Positions 18,908 through 26,002 of a stretch of DNA of 36,912 nucleotides are shown here, piece by piece. A program made the position numbers and the translations under genes. This stretch comes from Pseudomonadota bacterium. GTDB taxonomy: Bacteria; Desulfobacterota; Desulfovibrionia; Desulfovibrionales; Desulfovibrionaceae. Location of the stretch: NCBI GenBank assembly GCA_023390395.1, contig JAEWCY010000227.1, positions 1-36,912 on the forward strand, read 5' to 3'. How positions within the stretch are numbered: the stretch's first letter is position 1; each line of letters begins with the position of its first letter. A model generated the notes under the pieces. It had not been told where the DNA came from. It saw nothing but the letters and a program-made list of their open reading frames with translations, and did not search any database.

Positions 18908-19279
18908 CGGATTTCCTTCGGGCTTTTTAAGGATATGCCTGAATTGGATATCGCATGGAAAACAACGCTGCCTGGAAAAACCTCCTTTGCGCCTGGCGGG
19001 GCGGGTTGGGGTTGCAGATCGTTTCTTCAGCCGACCATGGCGCTCCCTCGGGGCTTTTAGGTAATATGCCGCGATGGAAGGGACATGGCTTTCGGACCTG
19101 TTCGACGCGGCCCCAGCCCTCGCACCCGGGGCGTGGGTCGCGAGGGCGCGCCCGGAGACGGCCGCGGCGGCCCCGGGGGGTTCCCGGAGCCGCCACGGCC
19201 GCGTCCGTTGGCGAGGCGCGCGCGGAGTTCCCCCCGGCCGCGATCCGGGCAGGGATCGCGGCCGGGCATGCCGTGGGTC
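18908..19279. other. Intergenic region between ald and permease genes
   Basis: No gene is supported here. The left 120 bases, next to the permease start, are AT-leaning and probably hold its promoter, but I find no convincing -35/-10 or -24/-12. The right part is very GC-rich and contains the 14-bp dyad after ald. Confidence 0.6.
19233..19266 (-). terminator. Strong dyad after ald, terminator-like but without T-run
   Basis: A perfect 14-bp stem, CCCGGCCGCGATCC with GGATCGCGGCCGGG, has a six-base loop and lies 14 bases past the ald stop. No T-run follows on the minus strand. It may be a Rho-independent terminator of the GC-rich type or a 3' stabiliser. Confidence 0.5.
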
Positions 19280-20392
19280 CTACAGCAGGGATTCCACCGG
19301 AGTGTAGTCGAGGCCGAAGGCGTCGGAGACGCCCTTGAAGGTGACCTTGCCGCCCACGACGTTGGCCCCGTTCTTGATTTCCAGGGTGTCGCGCATGGCC
19401 TGCTTCCAGCCCTTGGTGGCGATCTCCAGGGCGTAGGGCAGCGTGGCGTTGGTCAGGGCCAGGGTCGAGGTCTTGGCCACCGCGCCGGGCATGTTGGCCA
19501 CGCAGTAGTGGACCACGCCGTCCACGGTGTAGATGGGGTCGCCGTGGGTGGTGGGCTTGGAGGTCTCGAAGCAGCCGCCCTGGTCGATGGCCACGTCCAC
19601 CAGCACGGAGCCCTTCTTCATGAGCTTGAGCATCTCGCGGGTGACGAGCTTGGGCGCCTTGGCCCCGGGGATGAGCACCGCGCCGACCACCACGTCGGCC
19701 CGGGACACGAGGTCGCGGACGACGGCCGGGCTGGACATGAGCGGGATGCAGTTTTTCGGCATGATGTCGCTCAGGTAGCGCAGGCGGTCCAGGTCGAGGT
19801 CCAGGATGTAGACCTTGGCCCCCAGGCCGCAGGCCATCTTGGCCGCGTTGGCCCCGACCTCGCCGCCGCCGATGACCACCACCGTGCCCGGGTCCACGCC
19901 CGGCACGCCGCCGAGCAGCACGCCCAGGCCCCCGTGCTCCATCTCCAGGTATTTCGCGCCCTGCTGGATGGCCATGCGGCCGGCCACCTCGCTCATGGGG
20001 GTCAGAAGCGGCAGGGAGCCGTCGGCCTTCTGCATGGTCTCGTAGGCGATGCCCACGCACTTGCTCTTGATCAGCGCCATGGTCTGGCGCTCGTCGGCGG
20101 CCAGGTGCAGGTAGGTGAAGACGATCTGGCCCTCGCGGATCAGGTCGTACTCGGCGGGCATGGGCTCCTTGACGTGCATGACCATGTCGGCGCGCGCGTA
20201 GATGTCCTTGGGCCCGTCCACGATCTCGGCCCCGGCCGCCTTGTAGGCCGCGTCCTCGAAGCCGCTGCCCGCGCCGGCGTTTTTCTCGACGAGAAGCGTG
20301 TGGCCGTGCTGGCACATGACTTCCACGCCCGCGGGGGTCATGCAGACGCGATTCTCTTCGGACTTGATCTCCTTGAGGATGCCAACGATCAT
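19280..20392 (-). CDS. ald: Alanine dehydrogenase
   Basis: The 370-residue enzyme interconverts L-alanine plus NAD and pyruvate plus ammonia plus NADH. It opens MIVGILKEIKSEENRVCMTP. The catalytic residues Arg15, Lys75 (HVKEPMPAEY) and His96 (TYLHLAADE) are in the usual positions. The NAD fold has IGGGEVGANAAKMACGLGA, and DVAIDQGGCFETSKPTTH closes the site. The length is exactly that of the family with ATG 20392, preceded by CGGAG; the frame is open further upstream but is not coding. A -24/-12 promoter lies about 60 bases upstream, and a sigma-54 activator is encoded next, which points to induced rather than constitutive expression. In a sulfate reducer it would feed alanine carbon to pyruvate. 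Confidence 0.97.
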   Translation of the reverse strand: MIVGILKEIKSEENRVCMTPAGVEVMCQHGHTLLVEKNAGAGSGFEDAAYKAAGAEIVDGPKDIYARADMVMHVKEPMPAEYDLIREGQIVFTYLHLAADERQTMALIKSKCVGIAYETMQKADGSLPLLTPMSEVAGRMAIQQGAKYLEMEHGGLGVLLGGVPGVDPGTVVVIGGGEVGANAAKMACGLGAKVYILDLDLDRLRYLSDIMPKNCIPLMSSPAVVRDLVSRADVVVGAVLIPGAKAPKLVTREMLKLMKKGSVLVDVAIDQGGCFETSKPTTHGDPIYTVDGVVHYCVANMPGAVAKTSTLALTNATLPYALEIATKGWKQAMRDTLEIKNGANVVGGKVTFKGVSDAFGLDYTPVESLL

Positions 20393-20454
20393 GTTCTTGC
20401 TCCGGTGGGATTTGAGGTTGCTTTGGCGCGCCGCCGTGGGCGTTTCCCTGTCAA

Positions 20455-20470
20455 AGCAAGTCCCTTGCCA
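20455..20470 (-). promoter_or_regulatory. Sigma-54 promoter of ald
   Basis: The minus-strand sequence TGGCAAGGGACTTGCT matches TGGCACG-N4-TTGCA at ten of twelve defined positions, with GG and GC ten bases apart. The predicted start is near 20444, giving a leader of about 50 bases to the ald ATG. Confidence 0.8.
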
Positions 20471-20573
20471 AGCCGGCGCCGGGAAGCCCGGTCCGGCCGC
20501 CTCCCGGGAGACCGGGAAAAACTCCTGAAAATAAATCCTTTCCTGGCGGGAGATTACCCCGAAAGACAAAACA

Positions 20574-20592
20574 GTCGGGAAGGCCTCCCGAC
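20574..20592. promoter_or_regulatory. Inverted repeat upstream of ald promoter
   Basis: GTCGGGA and TCCCGAC are separated by AGGCC. It lies about 105 bases before the -24/-12 element. It is a possible activator or second-regulator site; no family consensus is claimed. Confidence 0.35.
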
Positions 20593-20652
20593 GCGGCGCG
20601 CCGGCCATGGCCCGGCCCGGCAGGAGGGGGAAGGCGTCCCGGGAGGCCGGAG

Positions 20653-20674
20653 AGTGGAATCTTTTCATTCCACT
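20653..20674. promoter_or_regulatory. Candidate enhancer for the sigma-54 activator
   Basis: A perfect 8-bp inverted repeat, AGTGGAAT-CTTTTC-ATTCCACT, lies about 185 bases upstream of the ald -24/-12 element. No T-run follows on either side, which argues against a terminator. Distance and symmetry fit an enhancer-binding-protein site. Confidence 0.5.
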
Positions 20675-20750
20675 TCACGGTATCAGGACATGCAACCTAT
20701 TTTGAGGAAAAGAGAAATCGATATGGAAACCAAACGTTCCAGATGGATCG

Positions 20751-22319
20751 TCAAGTTTCCAGGTGATGCTTGCGCAGCTTGTTGCGCAGGGCCGTATGCG
20801 AGATGCCGATCTCCCGGGCGATCCGGCGCAGGCTCTTGCGGCCCGCCAGGGCCTCTTCCAACAGGCCCCGCTCGTATGCGCCGAGCGCCTCGCGAAGCGG
20901 GCGCGGCCGGGCCGGGTCCGGCGGGGCGGGCAGGGCCGCGCCGCGCGCGCTCCCCTGGAAAAGCAGGATGGCGTCCGCGCCGATGGGGTTTTCGTCGGAC
21001 AGGATGGCCGAGCGCTCGACCACGTTTTTGAGCTCCCGCACGTTGCCCGGCCAGGGGTGGCGCGTGAGCTTGCGCCGGGCCCCCTCGCCGAAGGCGCGGG
21101 GCTCCTTGCCCAGGCGGGCGGTGAGCAGAAACAGGAAATGCTCGGCCAGGGGCAGGATGTCGTCCACGCGCTCGCGCAGGGGGGGGATGGTCAGGGGCAG
21201 GACGTTGACGCGGTAGTAGAGGTCCTCGCGGAAAAGCCGCTTCTCCACGAGTTCCTCCAGGTTGCGGTTGGTGGCCGTGACGATGCGCGCGCTCACCGGC
21301 GATTCCCGGCCGTCGCCCAGGCGGCGCACCCGGCGGCTCTGGATGACGCGCAGGATCTTGGCCTGCGCCCCCAGCGGCATCTCGCCGATCTCGTCGAGAA
21401 AGACCGTGCCCTCCCCGGCCAGCTCGAACAGCCCCGGCCGCCCCTCCTTGCGGGCCCCGGAAAACGCGCCGCCCACGTAGCCGAACAGCTCGCTTTCCAG
21501 CAGCGCCTCGGGCACGGCGGCGCAGTTGACGGCCACGAACGCCCCGCCCCGGCCGCTGCCGGCGTGGATGGCCTGGGCGAAGAGCTCCTTGCCCGTGCCG
21601 GATTCGCCCCGGATGGCGACGATGGCGTCGCTGGGGGCGATCTTCTCGGCCATGGCCAGAGCCTCGCGCAGGGCCGGGCTCGCGCCCACGATGTCGTTGA
21701 AGCTCGCTTCCCCGGGGTCGGTCATGGTCCTGGCCAGGTCCTGGATGTCCTGGGCGTCCCGGGCGATCTCCACCGCGCCGAGCACCGCGCCCGAGGCGTC
21801 CACGATGGGCCGGCCGGTGGCGAAGTAGCGCAAGCGCTTGCGTTTCTGGACCACGTTCTTCTTGACGTTGTTGTAGCGCCCGCCGGCGAGGCACTCCAGG
21901 ATGGCGAAATCGGGCAGCGGCAGCTCGCGGACGTCCCGGCCGACGACGTCGGCGGCGTCGCAGCGGAAATTGGCCTTGGCCACGCTGTTCATGAGGGTGA
22001 CGCGGCCCTCGGCGTCCACGGCCAGGATGGATTCGTCGATGTTGTCGAGCACGATGCGCAGCAGGTTGGCCTGCTTTTCGTGGGGCAGCGCCTCGATGAA
22101 GCGGATTTCGAGCAGGTCGGAGAAGGCGGCCAGCATGGCCAGGATCTCCTCCCGGGGACAGACCGGCCGGCCGGGGTCGATCTCCATGAAGATGTGGGCG
22201 CAGCCGTCCTTCTGCACCACCTCCATGGCCACGATGTTGCAGCCCTGGCCGGCCAGGCGGGAGGAGATGTCGGCCACGATGCCGATGCGGTCCGTGAACG
22301 TGAGATGCAGCTTGCTCAT
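20751..22319 (-). CDS. Sigma-54-dependent activator, ACT-PAS-AAA+-HTH (TyrR/PhhR-like)
   Basis: This is a 522-residue regulator. Residues 1-75 form an ACT domain (HLTFTDRIGIVADISSRLAG), normally an amino-acid sensor. About 85-195 is PAS. The AAA+ domain has Walker A GESGTGKE (238-245), Walker B VFLDE and an arginine-finger-region FREDLYYRVNVLPL. The sigma-54 contact loop reads GAFSGA (284-289) rather than GAFTGA. The C-terminus REIGISHTALRNKL is a TyrR-type helix-turn-helix. It has no receiver domain, so it is probably switched by a small molecule, perhaps an amino acid. The neighbouring ald gene has a -24/-12 promoter and is the obvious target. It starts 46 bases after PiT and may be transcribed with the phosphate genes. 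Ser for Thr in the loop is conservative but worth noting. Confidence 0.9.
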   Translation of the reverse strand: MSKLHLTFTDRIGIVADISSRLAGQGCNIVAMEVVQKDGCAHIFMEIDPGRPVCPREEILAMLAAFSDLLEIRFIEALPHEKQANLLRIVLDNIDESILAVDAEGRVTLMNSVAKANFRCDAADVVGRDVRELPLPDFAILECLAGGRYNNVKKNVVQKRKRLRYFATGRPIVDASGAVLGAVEIARDAQDIQDLARTMTDPGEASFNDIVGASPALREALAMAEKIAPSDAIVAIRGESGTGKELFAQAIHAGSGRGGAFVAVNCAAVPEALLESELFGYVGGAFSGARKEGRPGLFELAGEGTVFLDEIGEMPLGAQAKILRVIQSRRVRRLGDGRESPVSARIVTATNRNLEELVEKRLFREDLYYRVNVLPLTIPPLRERVDDILPLAEHFLFLLTARLGKEPRAFGEGARRKLTRHPWPGNVRELKNVVERSAILSDENPIGADAILLFQGSARGAALPAPPDPARPRPLREALGAYERGLLEEALAGRKSLRRIAREIGISHTALRNKLRKHHLET

Positions 22320-22365
22320 GGCCCTTCCCGCCCCGGCCGCCGGCGAGCCCGGGCGTCCTCTGGGG

Positions 22366-23376
22366 CTAGACGGCCACGCCTGTAACCCGCAGGGCGAAGT
22401 AGCACAAGGCCGCCACCACGGCCGCGGCCGGGATGGTCATGACCCAGGCCACGACCAGCCGGCCGGCCACGCCCCAGCGCACGGCCGACAGCCGCTTGGA
22501 CGCGCCCACGCCGATGACCGTGGTGGAAATGGTGTGGGTGGTGGAGATGGGCGCGCCAAGGGCCGACGCGCCGCAGATGACGGCCGCGGCCGCCGTTTCG
22601 GCGGCGAAGCCGTGGATGGGCTCCAGCTTGAAGATCTTGTGCCCCATGGTCTTGACGATCTTCCAGCCCCCCGAGGCCGTGCCGAGGCCCATGGCCATGG
22701 CGCAGGAGAGCTTGACCCAAAAGGGCACGGTCATTTCCGGGATCTCGCCGAAAAGGACCAGGGCCAGGGTGATGATGCCCATGGTCTTCTGGGCGTCGTT
22801 TAAGCCATGGCTCGTGGCCATGAAGGCCGAGGACACGATCTGGAGCTTCTTGAACAGGAAGTTCACCCGCCTGGGCGTGCTGCGGCACACCAGCCACGAC
22901 AGGAGCACCATGAGCAGGTAGCCGGACAGAAAGCCGGCAAGCGGCGAGAGCACCAGCGGCAGCAGGATCTTGGTGGCGATGGAGCCGTAGCTCGGCGCGT
23001 CCCAGCCGCCGTAGGCGATGGCCGCGCCGATGAGCCCGCCGACCAGGGCGTGGGAGGACGACGACGGCAGGCCCCAGTACCAGGTGAGCAGGTTCCAGAC
23101 GATGGCCCCGAGCAGCGCGGCCAGCACCACCCCCTGGCTGCCGGCCACCACCTCCGGCCGCACGATGCCGCTGCCGATGGTGTGGGCCACGGCCGTGCCC
23201 AGAAACGCGCCGAGAAGGTTGAGCGCCCCGGCCATGCACACGGCCGTCAACGGCGAGAGCACCTTGGTCGAGACGATGGTGGCGATGGCGTTGGCGCTGT
23301 CGTGGGCGCCGTTGGTGAAGTCGAAGACCAGGGCCACGGCCACCACGGCGACGAGCATAAGCGGGATGTCAGGCAT
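22366..23376 (-). CDS. PiT-family inorganic phosphate transporter
   Basis: This 336-residue membrane protein has the duplicated PiT signature: FDFTNGAHDSANAIATIVST at the N-terminus, and the second copy in FMATSHGLNDAQKTMG. Hydrophobic segments alternate around the two repeats. The family takes up phosphate, often as metal-phosphate, by proton or sodium symport. Its start overlaps the end of the DUF47 gene by 8 bases, so the two are translationally coupled, as is normal for this pair. A TTA codon precedes AAC in the second signature, rare in this high-GC gene. Confidence 0.93.
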   Translation of the reverse strand: MPDIPLMLVAVVAVALVFDFTNGAHDSANAIATIVSTKVLSPLTAVCMAGALNLLGAFLGTAVAHTIGSGIVRPEVVAGSQGVVLAALLGAIVWNLLTWYWGLPSSSSHALVGGLIGAAIAYGGWDAPSYGSIATKILLPLVLSPLAGFLSGYLLMVLLSWLVCRSTPRRVNFLFKKLQIVSSAFMATSHGLNDAQKTMGIITLALVLFGEIPEMTVPFWVKLSCAMAMGLGTASGGWKIVKTMGHKIFKLEPIHGFAAETAAAAVICGASALGAPISTTHTISTTVIGVGASKRLSAVRWGVAGRLVVAWVMTIPAAAVVAALCYFALRVTGVAV

Positions 23377-24004
23377 TTTTGAGCACCACGCCTTCCAGCA
23401 CGTCGGAAAGCGCCTCGGTGCGCTCCACCGCCGCCTCGATGCGGTCGAACAGGTGCTTCCATTTGACGATGTCGAGGATGGCGGCGTAGTCGCCCTGCTC
23501 CTCGCCGCCGTCGTAGAGCTCGCCGATGCCGACCATGAGCAGGGTCTCGCACTCGTGCTTGAGGGCCTCGATCCTGCCGAACTGCTCCTCGGCCTGCTTG
23601 TTGGCCCGCATGCGCGAGAGCACCATGCCGACCTCCTCGATCATCGCCCGCAGGTTGCTGATGATGCGCCGGGCCGGGTAGCGGATGCGGTCGAAGCCGA
23701 AAAGCCCCACCCGCGAGGCGATGGCCTTGATGAGGTTCAGGATGTCTTCCTGGGTGAGGTTGATCTCGTGGATGTCCTCGCGGTCGATGGGCGTGATGAA
23801 GGTCAGCGAGAGCTCCTTGGCGATGCGCCGGCTGATGGCGTTGCCCTCGGACTCGATGATGGTGATGCGCTTGCAGCGCTCCTCCACGTCGTCGAAGGAG
23901 GTGAACAGCTCGTCGAGGATGATGGCCGCCTTGACCAGCTTGCGGTGTTGCTCGCCAAAAAGGTCGTAGAATTTCACCGACCTGGGGAACAGGCTGAAAC
24001 CCAT
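23369..24004 (-). CDS. DUF47 (PhoU-like) protein coupled to PiT
   Basis: This 211-residue helical protein opens MGFSLFPRSVKFYDLFGEQH, the typical start of DUF47/TIGR00153 proteins. DVEERCKRITIIESEGNAISRRI and DREDIHEINLTQEDILNLIKA supply the acidic motifs. The family is thought to regulate or assist the PiT transporter, and the 8-base overlap with the PiT gene supports that. The start is ATG 24004, with CGGAG 6 bases upstream. It is the second DUF47 gene in the window; the other, at 14224, has no transporter beside it. Confidence 0.9.
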   Translation of the reverse strand: MGFSLFPRSVKFYDLFGEQHRKLVKAAIILDELFTSFDDVEERCKRITIIESEGNAISRRIAKELSLTFITPIDREDIHEINLTQEDILNLIKAIASRVGLFGFDRIRYPARRIISNLRAMIEEVGMVLSRMRANKQAEEQFGRIEALKHECETLLMVGIGELYDGGEEQGDYAAILDIVKWKHLFDRIEAAVERTEALSDVLEGVVLKNA

Positions 24005-24192
24005 GGCTTCTCCGCTGTCGTTGCGTGCGGGCCGGCGAGCCGCCGCGTCCGGGGCTTGCGCGATCCCTTTCCGGGGTATCCGGCATCCGAATGCGCGCGC
24101 GGCGTCCCTTTGACGCCGTCGCGTTTCAAAGAAAAAAACGATTCCAGTATGTTGCCCGCGAAATCCGCATCCCCGAAGGACAAGGGAGGCCC

Positions 24193-25884
24193 CTAGGCCG
24201 CCCCCGCGGCCAGGGGCAGGCGCACCACGCGGGACGCGCCGTCGAGGCAGGCCTCGCCGCCGCCGTCGGCCAGGTCGGCCGTGGGCAGGGCGATGTCCAG
24301 ATTGGCCGGCCCCTCGAAGCGCAGCACGGCGTGGCCGTCCTCCCGGCTGGCGGTCACGCCCACGGACACGGCGTCCGGGGTCTGGGAGAGGATGGCGCAA
24401 AAGGCCCGCACCATGTCGTCGTAGGCGGCGCGCACGGGAAGCGGCCCGTCCGGGGCGGCCACGAGCCTGGCCACCACGCCCTTGGCCCGCAAGAGCGGCG
24501 CGGAAAGCATGAGCGCCTGCTTGAGGGCGGAGACGGCGTCGCCGCCGGGGGTGGCGGCCCGGGCGGCGGCGAAGCGCTCCCGGGCGGCGGCGAGCAGTTC
24601 CTCGATGAGCGTCTTCATGTCGTCGGCGGCCCGGATGACCGCGCCCAGGGCCATGGCCGGGTTCGTGCCGCGCCCTGGCGCGTCGCCGGCCGGCGGCAGC
24701 AGGTCCAGGGCCGTCTCGGCGAACCCGCGCACCTTGGTCAGGGGCGTGCGCAGGTTGTGGGAGACGTCGATGACGAAGTCGCGGAAGATGCGGTCCATGG
24801 AGGCGGCCTCGGTGACGTCGTGGAAGGTGGCCACCCTGGCGGCCGGGTCGGCCGCGTCGGCCAGGCGGGCCGCCGTCACCTCCACCACCCGGCCGTTGGC
24901 CAGCTCGAAGCGGCCGATGCGCTCCCACGGCCCGGCCTCGGGGTCAAAGGCGGCCAGGGCGCGCTCCACGCAAAGGGGCATGCCGGCTTCGATGGGGGTG
25001 CGCCCCACCGGTTCGGGCAGCTTGGGGAACATCTCGCGCAGGGCCCGGTTGGCGGTCACGATGCGGCCGACCCCGTCCAGGATGGCCACGCCCTCGGCCA
25101 TGCTCTCGAGGACCGCCTCCTGGCGGGCCCGGCGTTCCTCGATCTCCCGGACCTGGCCGCCGATGCGTTCGGCCAGGAGGTTGATGGAGGCGGCCAGGGG
25201 CGCGAAGTCCCGGGCCGGCACGATGTGGATGCGCCGGTCGTAGTGGCCCCGGCCCACGGCCGCGACCACGCCCGAGATTTCCTTAAGCGACCGGGACATG
25301 CTCCGGGCCAGGCCGTAGGCGGCCACGCCCCCGGCCACGAAGACCAGGGCCAGCACGGCCAGGATGGCGTCGCGAAGGCGCGACAGCTCCCCGCCCAGGG
25401 CGGACATGGGCATGGCCAGGCGCAGCACCCCGGCCGGCACGCCCTCCCCGCCCGGCCAGGCCCGGGCCACGTAGAGCATGTCGCGCCCCAGCGTCTGGCT
25501 CTTGCGCACGTCCTGGCCGAAGCCCTTGGCCAGGGCCTGGCGGACTTCCGGCCGGCCGGCGTGGTCCTCCATCTCCGGCACCCCGGCGGCGTGGACCTCG
25601 GAATCGGCCACCACCTTGCCGTCCACGATGTAGGTCAGGCGGAAGCCCAGGTGCGGGCCCAGGGCGTCGGCGTAGGCGGCCAGGGCGGACCGGCCGTCCA
25701 GGCCCGGCTCCCTGGAGAGCAGGTAGCCGGCCAGGTCCAGGGAGGTCCTGGCCCGTTCCTCGGCCTCGGCCAGCACGGCCTTTTCGGCCCGGCCGGTGGC
25801 GAAGACGAAGACGCAGATGAGGACCAGCAGGAAAAATCCCCAGGTCCAGAGCAGAAACTGCAACGTGATCGAGCGCTTGGGCAT
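24193..25884 (-). CDS. PhoR-like sensor histidine kinase with degenerate catalytic domain
   Basis: This is a 563-residue membrane sensor. TM1 is at about residues 8-29, with a periplasmic domain at about 30-168 and TM2 at about 172-192. HAMP follows (about 193-245), then PAS (about 255-360) and HisKA with His376 in DVSHNLRTPLTKVRGFAE. The residue after His is Asn, not the usual Glu/Asp general base; Thr380 of the phosphatase motif is kept. The final 120 residues keep the approximate length of an ATPase domain. However, I see no N-box asparagine, no DxGxG G1 box and no GxGLGL G2 box; the helix position reads YDDMVRAFCAILSQ. It is therefore probably unable to phosphorylate itself and may act as a phosphatase or phosphotransfer partner. 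The start is ATG 25884, with GGGAG 5 bases upstream. No response regulator is adjacent. The DUF47-PiT genes follow after 188 bases. Confidence 0.85.
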   Translation of the reverse strand: MPKRSITLQFLLWTWGFFLLVLICVFVFATGRAEKAVLAEAEERARTSLDLAGYLLSREPGLDGRSALAAYADALGPHLGFRLTYIVDGKVVADSEVHAAGVPEMEDHAGRPEVRQALAKGFGQDVRKSQTLGRDMLYVARAWPGGEGVPAGVLRLAMPMSALGGELSRLRDAILAVLALVFVAGGVAAYGLARSMSRSLKEISGVVAAVGRGHYDRRIHIVPARDFAPLAASINLLAERIGGQVREIEERRARQEAVLESMAEGVAILDGVGRIVTANRALREMFPKLPEPVGRTPIEAGMPLCVERALAAFDPEAGPWERIGRFELANGRVVEVTAARLADAADPAARVATFHDVTEAASMDRIFRDFVIDVSHNLRTPLTKVRGFAETALDLLPPAGDAPGRGTNPAMALGAVIRAADDMKTLIEELLAAARERFAAARAATPGGDAVSALKQALMLSAPLLRAKGVVARLVAAPDGPLPVRAAYDDMVRAFCAILSQTPDAVSVGVTASREDGHAVLRFEGPANLDIALPTADLADGGGEACLDGASRVVRLPLAAGAA

Positions 25885-26002
25885 ACCCGCTCCCTGCGTG
25901 ACGAAACCGTTTCGATTGCGTGACGGTTCCGTGGCGCACAGAGGTATAGGCGGCCTGGGCTCCGGGGGCAAGGGGGCGTTCGCCGCCGGCCGGCCGGCCG
26001 CC

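Larger units (their letters stand above)
20393..20750 (-). other. ald control region
   Basis: These 358 bases between the sigma-54 activator gene and ald contain no gene. They hold a -24/-12 promoter (20455-20470) and two inverted repeats (20574-20592 and 20653-20674) upstream of it, the arrangement expected for an enhancer-dependent promoter. Confidence 0.6.

Noticed and set aside
24100..24118. CGGCGTC-CCTTT-GACGCCG dyad as a terminator of the sensor kinase gene
   Set aside because: No T-run follows on the minus strand; it is too short and GC-rich to call.
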